From: Dryocosmus kuriphilus
Taxonomy: Eukaryota > Arthropoda > Insecta > Hymenoptera > Cynipidae
DNA length: 64,000 nucleotides
Reading direction: 5' to 3'
Assembly (NCBI GenBank): GCA_038277395.1
Contig: CM076195.1
Span: forward strand, 18,314,327-18,378,326
Both the position numbers and the translations under genes were made by a program. Shown piece after piece: positions 53,187 to 64,000 of this stretch; the stretch's first letter is position 1; the number at the start of each line of letters is the position of its first letter. The notes below the pieces were generated by a model. That model did no database searches, was not told the origin of the DNA, and was given only the letters and a program-made list of their open reading frames with translations.

Positions 53187-53964
53187 GTAGAATGACCGAT
53201 CTTATTGAAATTTGGCGCACTTTAAAATTGGATTGAATAGTGACTGAGCGAAGATTTTTTTTCGATTACAACAAATTTTACAACGTCAAACGTAGTATAA
53301 ACATCTAGGAGAGAGAACATTTGGAAATTCCCCTGATAAGTAAGTTAAAAAAAGATTAATTTTTAAAAATTAAAATTTTTTAATTTAAATTTTTACATTT
53401 AAAAATGGTAATTTTTAAGGAAAATTTAATTGCTCTGATAAATTAGTTTAAAAAAACTTTTCTTCATTTTATTCCTACGAACTTTAATCGATTTTTTCTA
53501 AAAACACTATTTTTGAAGTTGGTGGGTGCGATTTCTCAAAAACTAATACACCGATCTTGTTGAAATTTTACACACTTCAGAATGGGTTTGACTAGTGATT
53601 GAACGAAGGTTTTTTTCGTTTTTTAACTAATTTTACAAAGCTAAACGTAGTGCAAATTGTACCAAAAATTGTACTGTTTTGCATACAACTCTGCCAAAAA
53701 ATTCAAATTTTTTTCTGCCAATTTTTTATTTCAATCCTTCGTTCAGTCACGAGATATACTTATCTACTAAAAGAAAGTATTGCTTTTTTGATTTCGGATC
53801 CAGCTATACATAAATTTATTCCAGGTGGCGCAAATAACATTTAATTTTGTATACATTTGTAATTTTTGTGTCTAGTACTTTATTGTCATCATGGTCAGTG
53901 ATATTTTACAATTTTACTGTATGGAAGGGAACATAAATTTTAATTATTTCTTAAATTCTAACAG

Positions 53965-54595
53965 CTTGGTCTTGTGGAGGACGTCAGTGGTGGAGAAGAA
54001 TTTGCCGACTTCAGAACGCGAGTCTCGGAACTAAGTAAGGATATCGTATTCGTTATCGGAAGTAGTCACTGCAGTAGTAGTCACTGAAGTAGTCCGTACA
54101 CTGACTGCAGAAGAATCCGGGGATCAAACGACACCCACTTGCGATTCGAAGGAAGTTTCCCTATTCGTCATGCAAGCAGTGGCAAAGAATACTTTGCCGT
54201 TAGTAACTTTCTCTAAACTTTATCATTTACAACTCCTAATTGTACATTATTTCTTGAGCGGCAGTGAATAGATTTAGATTAGAGATTCAGAAATTATGTA
54301 GATATAGAATAAGGTAGGAATAAGTATTTGTAAAATCTACGCTGGATGTAAAGATGTGATGGATATGTAAAGACTCTCAAACCCGTAAAAGGGAGAGAGT
54401 ATAAATAAATAAACCAACCAATTGTACATTATTTATACATATTTTTATATCCGTCATTGTGTGTACGGAAGAATTAACTTAAAGCTGCAGTTCGCATTTT
54501 AGAAAAGAGAACGAGGTGGTGGAAGCTATTCTGAATTTGACGGAGAATATGCAGTGCGACACACAAGTTGGAGAGCTATGTGAATGGATCGATAG
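53965..54595 (+). pseudogene. TNPO3-like: Transportin-3 exon pair, unit B, second 18-kb copy
   Basis: Same as 35598-36229: exon a 53965-54198, exon b about 54503-54595, with the 167-bp insertion between them (about 54253-54419). A small difference in the preceding intron (TTTTTTTCTGCCAATTTTTT near 53710) distinguishes it from copy 1. Confidence 0.7.
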
Positions 54596-54796
54596 AATGA
54601 CCGATCTTATTGAAATTTTGCATACTTTAAAATCGGATTGAATAGTGATTGAGCGAAGATTTTTTTCGATTACAACTAATTTTACAACGCCAAACGTAGT
54701 GTAAATTGTACAAAAATTGTACTGTTTTCCATGAAACTCTACAAAAAATTCAAATTTCAATTTTTAAAAAAATCCTTCGTTCAACCACGAGCTATA

Positions 54797-56015
54797 CTTT
54801 TTTTTTTTTTTTTTTTTTTTTTTGATCAGCAAAAAAAAAAATGTAACGAAACAAAGAAAGAGGAGAGAATTGAAGAAGCGACCTCTAAAACCACTTCTTT
54901 CTCAATTTCTTTTTTAATAACAATTTAACATTTTAAAGAAAAGTTAAAGATCTAAAGAATTAAATGAAGCAAAAATAAAAATTAGATTTAAAAATTTCTT
55001 TCGTCTTTCTTTGTTTAACCCACCTCAAGACTGAAAAAAAATTAAGTAGAACTTTAGTTCGATTTCATCAGTGGAAATCTGCGGAACTCGTGTCTGACAA
55101 CTGCTGCTCCTCTGGTCTCCAAGGGTAAACTGAAAACTCAGGTATATAAAATCAAGTAGACACATTAAATGACTATTACCTATCCAAGTGAAAACAAATA
55201 ATAAAGGGATAATAAGAAGAAATCATTCCACTTACACGACAAGCAATTTTTCTTTAAAACGTTAAATTTTTGTTAAAAAAGAAATGAGAAAGAAGAGGTT
55301 TTGGAGGTCGCTTTCTCAATTTATTCCTCTTTCTTTGTTTGGTTACTTTTTTTTGTTGGTCCAAATCTTCCGTATTTTTTTCTCTATGAAAAATGTTACT
55401 TTGAAGTTGCCTGGACGTTTATTGCTTGTGGTGTAAGCGGAATGTTTTCTTCTTATTATCCCTTTATTAATTTTTTTCACTTGGATAGGTAATAGTCATT
55501 TAATGTGTCTACTTGATTTTATATACCTGAGTTTTCAGTTTATCCTTGCCGACCGGAAGAGCAGCAGTTGTCAGCCACGAGTTCTGCAGATTTCCACTGA
55601 TGAAATCGAACTAAAGTTCTACTTAATTTTTTTCAGTCTTGAGGAGGGTTAAACAAAGAAAGACGAAAGAATTTTTAAATCTAATTTTTATTTTTGCTTC
55701 ATTTAATTCTTTACATCTTTAACTTTTCTTTAAAATGTTAAATTTTTATTAAAAAAGAAATTGAGAAAGAAGTGGTTTTAGAGGTCGCTTTCTCAATTCT
55801 TTCCTCTTTCTTTGTTTCGTTACATTTTTTTTGCTGATCCAAATCTTCCAAGATGGGACTTAGTCCCACAACAGAGAGCAGATATATAAGCATAAGGGTG
55901 AGGCACAATGGACTTACAGTCTGAGCGCCGGGGGAGGAGGTGGTTTTATTGGGTAGGGGCCGTTAGGTCGAGTCCCATACTCAGTCCGTCAAAAGAATTT
56001 CCACCTCCTTCTCCT

Positions 56016-56050
<35 letters not shown>
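54797..56050. repeat. Palindrome centre, second copy
   Basis: Repeats 36431-37685: inverted arms, ~170-bp loop, and the SINE-like body with ~33-A tail (to about 56050) on the right side only. The T run at 54799-54823 is the left-arm counterpart. Confidence 0.8.
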
Positions 56051-56053
<3 letters not shown>

Positions 56054-56254
56054 TAGCTCGTGGTTGAACGAAGGATTTTTAAACAAATTGAAATTTGAAT
56101 TTTTTGTAGAGTTTCATGGAAAACAGTACAATTTTTGTACAATTTACACTACGTTTGGCGTTGTAAAATTAGTTGTAATCGAAAAAAAATCTTCGCTCAA
56201 TCACTATTCAATCCGATTTTAAAGTATGCAAAATTTCAATAAGATCGGTCATTC

Positions 56255-56877
56255 TATCGATCCATTCACATAGCTCTCCAACTTGTGTGTCGCACTGCAT
56301 ATTCACCGTCAAATTCAGAATAGCTTCCACCACCTCGTTCTCTTTTCTAAAATGCGAACTGCAGCTTTAAGTTAATTCTTTCTTACACACAATGACGGAT
56401 ATAAAAATATGTATAAATAATGTACAATTGGTTGGTTTATTTATTTATACTCTCTACCTTTTACGGGTTTGAGAGTCTTTACATATCCATCACATCTTTA
56501 CATCCAGCGCAGATTTTACAAATACTTATTCCTACCTTATTCTATATGTACATAATTTCTGAATCTCTAATCTAAATCTACGCACTGCCGCTCAAGAAAT
56601 AATGTACAATTAGGAGTTGTAAATGATAAAGTTTAGAGAAAGTTACTAACGGCAAAGTATTCTTTGCCACTGCTTGCATGACGAATAGGAAAACTTCCTT
56701 CGAATCGCAAGTGGGTGTCGTTTGATCCCCGGATGCTTCTGCAGTCAGTGTAAGGAGCATTTGCCGGAAACAGTGACTACTTCCGATAACAAATACGATA
56801 TCCTTGATTAGTTTCGAGACTCCCGTTCTGAATTCGGCAAATTCTTCTCCACCACTGACGTCCTCCACAAGATCAAG
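56255..56877 (-). pseudogene. TNPO3-like: Transportin-3 exon pair, unit B', second 18-kb copy
   Basis: Same as 37890-38512. Exon a (56877-56651) is again open; one residue differs (Ala for Gly in TAEASGDQ). Exon b is about 56346-56255. Confidence 0.75.
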
Positions 56878-57650
56878 CTGTCAGAATTTGAGAAATAAGT
56901 AAAATTTATGTTCCCTTCCATACAGTAAAATTGTAAAATATCACTGACCATGATGACAATAAAGTACTAGACACAAAAAAAATTACAAATGTATACAAAA
57001 TTAAATGTTATTTGCGCCACCTGGAATAAATTTATGTATAGCTGGATCCGAAATCAAAAAAGCAACACTTTCTTTTAGTAGATAAGTATATCTCGTGACT
57101 GAACGAAGGATTTAAATAAAAAATTAAAATTTGAATTTTTGGCAGAGTTGTATGCAAAACAGTACAATTTTTGTACAATTTGCACTACGTTTAGCTTTGT
57201 AAAATTAGTTTCAAAACGAAAAAAACCTTCGTTCAGTCACTAGTCAATCCTATTCTGAAGTGTGTAAAATTTCAACAAGATCGGTGTATTAGTTTTTGAG
57301 AAATCGCACCCACCAACTTCAAAAATAGTGTTTTTAGAAAAAATTGATTAAAGTTCGTAGAAATAAAACGAAGAAAAGTTTTTTAAAACTAATTTATCAG
57401 GGCAATTAAATTCTCCTTAAAAATTACAATTTTTAAATGTAAAAATTTAAATTAAAAAATTTTAATTTTTAAAAATTAATCTTTTTTTTTATCTTACTTA
57501 TCAGGGGAATTTCCAAATGTTCTCTCTCCTAGATGTTTATACTACGTTTGACGTTGTAAAATTTGTTGTAATCGAAAAAAAATCTTCGCTCAGTCACTAT
57601 TCAATCCAATTTTAAAGTGCGCCAAATTTCAATAAGATCGGTCATTCTAC

Positions 57651-58103
57651 CGATCCATTCACATAGCTCTCCAACTTGTGTGTCGCACTGCATATTCTCC
57701 GTCAAATTCAGAGTAGCTTCCAACATCTTTCGAACCACCTAGCTCTCTTCTCTAAAATGCGAACTGCAGCTTTAAGTTATTTCTTCCATACACACAATGA
57801 GGGATATAAAAATATAAATGATGTACAATTAGAAATTGTAAATGATAAAGTTTTGAGAAAAGTACTAACGGCGAAATATTCTTTGCCACTGCTTGCATGG
57901 CGAATAGGGAAGCTTCTGTCGAATCGCAAGTGGGTGTCGTTTGATCCCCGGATTCTTCTGCAGTCAGTGTAAGGACTACTTCAGTGACTAATACTGCAGT
58001 GACTACTTCCGATAACGAATACGATATCCTTGATTAGTTCCGAGACTCGCGTTCTGAAGTCGGCAAACTCTTCTCCACCATTGACGTCCTCCACAAGACC
58101 AAG
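57651..58103 (-). pseudogene. TNPO3-like: Transportin-3 exon pair, unit A', second 18-kb copy
   Basis: Same as 39282-39734: exon a 58103-57870, exon b about 57751-57651. The Gypsy LTR follows 17 bases later, as in copy 1. Confidence 0.65.
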
Positions 58104-58120
58104 CTGTCAGAATTTAAGAT

Positions 58121-59788
58121 TGTAACGTGGTGAAACCCACCACGTTGGGGATCCTCTCCCCAGGCCGATACATAATAATAATTTATTGAAAACTTTAATT
58201 GGGGGTTATAAGAAGGGTAGGATGGCCAGAAAGGAACTCACTGGCGTAAGAGGTAAAAAGGGATATGAATGTGTGAGTGTGAATGATAGTCTGGTAATTC
58301 TCGAATTCCTTTTTTTTTTATGTACTATGATTTACCTGATGTATTATGTAGAATTGTAAAGACGGGGGGGGGGGGGGGGGGTCGGCGATGGCTGGAGGAT
58401 CTGCCTGCACCCCGCTAGCCCGGACCTCACCGCTGACAGATGACCACCAGAAAGATAAGTTCCACTTCACTATCCCGCACGTCGCACTGTGTCGCCCGGC
58501 ACTCCGAATCCCGCACCTCGCACTACATGTCACTACGTATACACCACTACCGTTCACTTGAGGGGAGGAGATTTCCCGCGATGGAAATCCGCGGAACGAG
58601 AAAATAATCCTCCACGGTCGAATAGAAGTCGCGGCGAGAGAAGCGGCCATGATGTCTGAGATTTCAGTCCTGCCACATTATCACGAAGCAGACTTGGCAC
58701 GATACCGACGAGCAGAGGGAATCGTAGTTCGGGAGGGCAGCACCTGTCAGATCTGCAGTGCCACAGCGAAGAGAGAACCGGGTATGATACCGACGAGATG
58801 GAAGTAATATAGTTCGGAGGGCAGCACCTGTCGGACTGGAAATTGGCGCGTAGAGAGACGCTACTCACGCAGGGTGAAAGCGGAGCAGCGTCAGTTCCGA
58901 TTTGGCCATCGTACAAGTTGAGTGCTGACAGTTTTCTGGTTGCAGTTTAGCGGAAATTTCAGCGGAACAGTCCAAGATGACTCCAAGGGGAAGCAGGTAG
59001 GCCAAAGGCAATATCGATCTTCTCTCCTCTTGTTTTTCTAGTTTGCTTCGTTTCGATATTTCGTGGTTTTTATTTTTCGTGCAATTTTGTTTTTGAGAAA
59101 GTAACTTGCGATGAATGTAGAGTTAGTGCGAGTGAGCAGCCGCGGTTAAGATTTTCAGGCCATGCGCCATTTCTGAAAAGTGACCGCGTCGCCGGACTTT
59201 GTTCTACTGTCGCGACCTTTTAGTCTAGTGAGCACAAATTGCCGTAATAAGTTTTGTTGGTTGTTCATTGCCGGTTATTTTGATGTAATTTCGATATAAA
59301 AAAAAAAAAAATGAGACTGCCGTGTAAATTGCCGTAAGTAATTACTGTAGCGATTCATACGTTTATGATTTTTCTTCGCTTTTTGAATTATTATAATTTC
59401 GATCTCTTGTAATTGTTCACATCACTTTTAACCAATTCTTTAATAAACCGTTGTGCTTTTCTATTTTACAATAATTTGCTGAGTAATGATTTTTCAATTC
59501 TGTGTCTGATTCGTTTCGACGCCCCCACCAAATCCCTCTCCTTTAGAGCTAGCGCGGGATTAAGTGGATTTGCCATTTCGTGGGAGTGATTTCGAGAAGT
59601 ACCTTTTTTTGGGTTTTTGTGTTCTCTGAGCGACACCCTTTTTTTTGGGGGTGTCTGGCGCCCAAGTAGCATTACAAATTTTCTTCCTTTTTGACTTGGA
59701 AAATTTTATTAGCGGACACGTAGGGTAAGCGGAATCTTATGGCGGTACTACGAGCCTCAAGTCCCAAGGGGTAAGTATTAACATTTAT
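58121..59788 (+). repeat. Gypsy 5' LTR, copy 2
   Basis: Matches 39752-41424 including the ~140-bp segment absent from the copy 1 3' LTR. The G run is 18 (58364-58381) instead of 27, followed by GTCGGCGATG. Confidence 0.9.
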
Positions 59789-59794
59789 AAATTT

Positions 59795-59812
59795 TGGCGC
59801 CCAACGTGGGGC
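59795..59812 (+). other. Gypsy primer-binding site, copy 2
   Basis: TGGCGCCCAACGTGGGGC, identical to copy 1. Confidence 0.85.
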
Positions 59813-60281
59813 CCGAAACGAATCAGATTGGGACTTTCTCTCTTTTTGTGTTTTGAACATTTGAAAAATTTTCTGAGCTTGAACAACCATTCCCGACTTA
59901 CCATTATTTATTTGAACTGTGAGTGATCCAGGAAAGTGTTTTGCTTGTGAATGAATTTTGAAATAAGAATTTCACCTTCGAGAAAAATAAGTCGAACCGA
60001 AGTGATCTTGAGATAAGAAGTCCATTAAGGTTAAAGTGCTTTGGGTATCATTCACATTTCAACTTTCATTTAAATCCATTGTTTGTGGGTTCGATGTGTT
60101 CATATGGCCTGAGCATACATTTTGTATTCCTTTCTTAGGTTTTGATGACGTCACCATTGCTCTATTTTTAATGTTGTATCTTGCCATTTCGATATTTGCT
60201 TTAGTGAGGATTGTTTTTTTTTTAGAGTAGGATTTTCAGGTTTCGAAAAAAAAAAAAAAAAAAAAGTCGGTGTTAGACGCG

Positions 60282-62329
60282 ATGGACGATCCAACAATAA
60301 ACGTGGACAGATTGTGGGCGGAGACGACTGACGCTGTCGTGGGATGGGCGAGCTCGTTGATGGCTGAGGAGTTGCGAGATACTTTGAGTCATCTCAAACT
60401 TAGGGTGGAGGGCGAGGAGATGGCCATGCGTTGGCGCCTGGTGAAATTTCACCAGCATTGTCGGCGGATGCACGAGACGTGGGATGAGGAGGCAGAGTCC
60501 GATGAGTCTGCCGAATTCTCGCGTTTTAGAGGGACGCGTCATCCACGTACCTCGAGCACTCAGGCCCCTGCTCCCACCACAACGGAAGCAAGTGATGATG
60601 GTCGAGTTCAGGGGGCGTTTACAGGAGAACGGAGCCCTGAACCTCTTGATCTCTCACGCGGACCAAGTAAGAGCACCCCGGGGGTGACTTTCGCATTTCC
60701 GATCGCGAATTATACCACCTTGCCGCCTTCCAACCCACCGATGCCGTTCAGTACCCCTGTTAGTAGGTCCACTATGATCCCCAGATCTTTTCAGGGTTTA
60801 GCGCAGTCCACGGGTACTCGGATGACCTTCGCCAGAAGCGGGGGGACTTTGAGTAATAATGCGGAACCTGGCGGACAAGCATATCCGTCCGAGAGTTTAT
60901 TGGACCGCGATACCGAATTAGATGCCAGTTACGTTACGGCGGCGCATTTTAGCCAAAATCCATTTTGGGAGCAACATGGGCCAAATTGCGATCCATTTAC
61001 GGTCAATAGAGATTCGTTTGAGAATGTAGGTAATCGAGCCAGTATCAGGGGTTCCTCTCCGCATGAAAGGGCAGAATTGCCGAGCCAATCCAGCTGTGGC
61101 AGAAATGCGAACATCCATAATATTGTGGCGAAATGGAACATAAGCTATAGCGGGAAGCGGGATAGTAGCGCGGAAGAGTTCCTTACCAGGGTGGAGGAGT
61201 GCCGTACCGGTAGTTCTCTAACCGATGGGGATCTTTTTAGGGCACTCCCGTTTCTGCTTAAACCACCATCCCAATACTGGTATCGGTTCAATTGTAGTAA
61301 GTGGAAATCATGGGCCGAATTTGTTGTTGCCTTCAAGCGCAGATATGGCGGAATAAACTTCCAGACGCGAGTAAGGGACGAGGGACGTCGTATAACCCAG
61401 GGCCAGGACGAGCTCATTGCTGATTATTTATTGAACATTCGTTTAATTTTTCAGCATTACGACCCTCCGATTTCCGAATATGAGCAACTGCAGCTCGCAA
61501 TTAACAACTTACACCCGATATACCTCGGAGCTCTTCCGAAGTTGGACTATAAGTCCTTCGACGAGCTAGAGGAAGCGGGTGAAAGGTTCGAGGCATCTAG
61601 GGAAATTTCAAAAGCTTATCTACCCCCTCCCCCTATCAAGGATAGCGTTCTGCCGGAGTTTTCGTATAGGGCGAATCAAGGTCGGAAGCCTGAAGGGTCG
61701 CGGCTGCGGAGGCCGAACTGTTGAGTCCGGCTAAGGGCCAAGAGACTAAGTCCGGAAACAATAATTCCTCCGGCAGCAGTTCTACTCCTAGCGGAAACAA
61801 AAAGAAACCTAGAAATCGAGGCAAGGGCAGTAGTAAGAAGCCCAGTAGTGACGTGAGTCAGATGTCGACCGAGCCCGCGTCGACCGGCCAAGCAGGCAGT
61901 CAGTGTGCAGGAGTAAACTCCCCACTCGTGCCGCAGCAAAATGGGCCAAATAATCTTAATTATTTTCTTTCTTATTGGCCACCATACAGTTTTTGTCCAG
62001 GCTTTCCTCAGGCACCAATGGTGCCAGCTAGTCCCATTTATCCTTCGGTCGGTACCCAGGCCGCCTATGCACCCGGATCGCCGAGTGCAGCGGTGGGACC
62101 AGAACTGAAGAAGGCAGTTCCCTCAACGCGGTCCCCTCCTGTGTCCACTACCGCTAGTGCCACTAATAATAGGGAGATGCGTGGCGGTTGTTGGAACTAC
62201 AAAGAACAAGGCCACAATCATCGCCTTTGTTCCAAACCTAAACAGGTTTTCTGCCACGCTTGTGGCGAACCCGGTCAGTACTCGAGGAGTTGCAGCGGAT
62301 GCTCCGGACCCCGGCCGGGAAACGAGTAA
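60282..62329 (+). pseudogene. gag: Gypsy gag, copy 2 (different frameshift)
   Basis: From ATG 60282 the capsid frame runs through the C tract (5 Cs, 61629-61633) that is broken in copy 1. A base is missing near 61697 (GAAGGGTCG where copy 1 has GAAGGAGTCG), which ends the frame at TGA 61722-61724. The knuckle region is then in the other frame to TAA 62327-62329. Both altered knuckles (Tyr and Gln substitutions) are shared with copy 1. The two copies thus carry different single-base lesions. Confidence 0.9.
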
Positions 62330-63078
62330 GGGTGAGTGACACTCGGGTCCCGTCACTTCCCCCTCTCGTTATTAGGGCCCCTCAAATTCAGAAAGAGCAA
62401 GTCAATGCGGTGTTTGATGAGAGGCGGCTCTTTATTACAGTTAGAGTAGATGGCCAATCACTCTATGGACTCTTCGATCCAGGCTCGTGCTGCACGTATG
62501 TGGGCAAGCCTGCTTTTGGAAAATTTAGCGCTTTGTTAGATAGACTAGCTAACCAGATACGCCCGGGGATAATGTACCCAAACGGCGTTGTCGAGGAAAC
62601 GGCCGGACAGGCCACATTACCGTTAGAGTTTTTAGGAATAAGAAAATTTTTATCTATTCGTTTTGTGCCGACTTTCGATTGTGAAGTTTTGTTCGGGCAT
62701 GATTTTGCCGAACTATTTGATTTTGACGTTAGGTTTAAGGACAGGATATGGAGATTAGGTGAAGGGCAGTGGCGCTCTTATCAGGGCCACGAGATCGACT
62801 TGAGAACATCTCCGACGGAATCACTTCCGTTGTCGGAGGAGAGTGTCGTGGCCGAGGATCGCGCCCAGGGAGTATCGTATAGTCAAGCTTGCGCGGGGCT
62901 GAAAGAGCTCCAAGAAAGCGAGGCCCGGTATCTCGATAAGTTTCTTACGGAGAAAATACCGCCCATGCCGGTTAAGCTTCCCGCAACCAGTTTAACGAAG
63001 CACACCATTGATGTGCAGGGTCACCCTCCCATCAAGCAATGCCATAGGCGATTATCTCCCAAAGTGGGAGGCGTTTAG
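62320..63078 (+). CDS. pol: Gypsy protease region, copy 2 (open)
   Basis: With 4 As at 62520-62523 the frame is continuous from the slippery site through LFDPGS, VLFGHDFAELF and HRRLSPKVGGV to TAG at 63076-63078. It would be reached by -1 frameshifting at 62317-62323. It is still cut off from RT by the frame break shared with copy 1 near 63064-63076. One residue differs from copy 1 (YQGHEID against YQAHEID). Confidence 0.85.
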   Translation, partial: KRVRVSDTRVPSLPPLVIRAPQIQKEQVNAVFDERRLFITVRVDGQSLYGLFDPGSCCTYVGKPAFGKFSALLDRLANQIRPGIMYPNGVVEETAGQATLPLEFLGIRKFLSIRFVPTFDCEVLFGHDFAELFDFDVRFKDRIWRLGEGQWRSYQGHEIDLRTSPTESLPLSEESVVAEDRAQGVSYSQACAGLKELQESEARYLDKFLTEKIPPMPVKLPATSLTKHTIDVQGHPPIKQCHRRLSPKVGGV

Positions 63079-64000
63079 AGAAGCAGCTCAGAAGCTCGAA
63101 GCGGAGGGAATAATTAGTCCTAGTGGGAGCGAATGGTGTAACCCGGTGGTCATGGTAAAGAAGTCGGACGGAGGGTATAGACTCTGTATCGACTTTAGAA
63201 AGTTAAATGAGGTCGCTAAAAAAGATGTCTATCCGATGCGGAATATCAATGAGATACTGGACAAACTCGCGTCGGCGCGTTACATTTCGAAGATTGACTT
63301 AAGTCAGGCGTTCCACCAGATTCCGTTGTCAGAGGAAAGCAAAGAGCTTACCGCTTTTCCGGTGCCAGGGAAGGGACTGTTCCACTACAATAGGATGCCC
63401 TTCGGGTTGTCGGGAGCACCGGCGAGCTTTCAGCGATTGCTAGACCGTTTGATAACTCCGGAATTTGAACCTCATGCGTTCGCGTATATGGACGATATTA
63501 TAGTAGTCAGCGAAACTTTTGAGGAACATACGCGTTGGTTAGGGAAGGTTCTAGATGCCGTCCTTAATGCCGGTCTTACCGTCAATCGTGAGAAGAGTGA
63601 GTTCGGATGCAGTCAGGTGCGGTATTTGGGTTACTTGGTGGATAGGACGGGAATGCACCCGGATCCGGAGAAAGTAGAACCAATAACCAACTACCCGGCT
63701 CCTAAAAACTTACGCCAGCTTAGACGATTTCTGGGTATGGTTTCATGGTACAGGCGCTTCATCAAAGACTTTGCGAGAAAGGCTGAACCCCTGTACCAAT
63801 TATTAAAGAAAAACCGACTGTACACATGGGGAGAAGACCAAGAGCAAGCCTTCCAAGCCTTGAAGAACGCTCTGGTAACCGCACCCACTCTATCGAGACC
63901 CGATTTCAGTCTACCGTTTGTTCTGCAAACCGACGCGAGCGGTACCGGTTTGGGAGCTGTCCTGACACAAAGAACAGAATGGAGAGGAGCACGTTGTCGC
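63064..64000 (+). pseudogene. pol: Gypsy reverse transcriptase, copy 2 (runs off window)
   Basis: Identical blocks to copy 1 through FAYMDDIIVVS and LQTDASGTGLGAVLTQ. An extra A near 63969-63971 (ACACAAAGAACAG, copy 1 ACACAAGAACAG) shifts the frame inside RNase H, just before the window ends. Confidence 0.88.

Larger units (their letters stand above)
51533..64000 (+). repeat. Second copy of the 18.4-kb tandem unit (truncated by window end)
   Basis: Collinear and nearly identical with 33177-45630. Offset grows from 18,356 to 18,369 through small indels, mostly in homopolymers. Both copies share the same Gypsy insertion point, the 167-bp insertion and the arm differences, so the unit was duplicated as a block after these insertions. 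Confidence 0.93.

Overview
The window is AT-rich eukaryotic DNA, almost certainly from an arthropod and probably an insect. The evidence is the mix of a BEL/Pao LTR element, a Ty3/Gypsy LTR element, a Jockey-like LINE, a Merlin (IS1595-like) transposase and a THAP domain, together with spliceosomal splice sites and many foldback elements. I see no bacterial operons, rRNA genes or CRISPR arrays. I cannot name the species. No complete intact host gene is visible; the window is a transposon graveyard with a few host-derived exons.

Layout. 1-6 kb: a copy of a dispersed hairpin-rich repeat, a long foldback element with an 8-bp target duplication (1030-1581), an unrecognised minus-strand exon (1684-2190), a THAP zinc-finger exon (3069-3293) and small inverted repeats. 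7.2-9.6 kb: degenerate exons of a Transportin-3 (TNPO3/Tnpo-SR) gene, part of them in ~0.81-kb tandem units. 11-16.3 kb: three more copies of the dispersed repeat (ends ACATTCTCATC / GATGAGAATGT, GCGAAGC hairpins, GTCGTT arrays), tRNA-like segments, a 136-bp MITE and low-complexity DNA. 17.2-21.7 kb: a decayed Jockey-like LINE. 22.0-23.0 kb: a frameshifted Merlin transposase. 23.2-24.1 kb: tandem repeats whose inverted relative lies at 16.3-16.6 kb. 24.76-25.07 kb: an unrecognised GC-rich coding-like segment.

From 25.08 kb a minus-strand BEL/Pao element begins. A large palindromic element with ends CCGTAAGAACC is inserted in the (TA)n tract of its right LTR (33122-50867). A Ty3/Gypsy element (39752-49621, 5-bp target duplication AAGAT) sits inside the right arm of that palindrome. 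The unit 33177-51532 (18,356 bp) is then repeated in tandem from 51533 past the window end. The inferred order is BEL/Pao, then palindrome, then Gypsy, then tandem duplication.

The most interesting structure is the palindrome. Each arm carries two tandem units with exon-like segments that read as Transportin-3, bordered by plausible splice sites, and the arms are separated by only ~170 bp. Read-through transcription would give a multi-kilobase hairpin RNA containing sequence of a nuclear import receptor for SR splicing factors. This is a candidate hairpin-siRNA locus or a gene-capturing transposon; that function is inference. The Gypsy element carries a textbook GGGAAAC -1 frameshift heptamer just before its gag stop, conserved in both copies.
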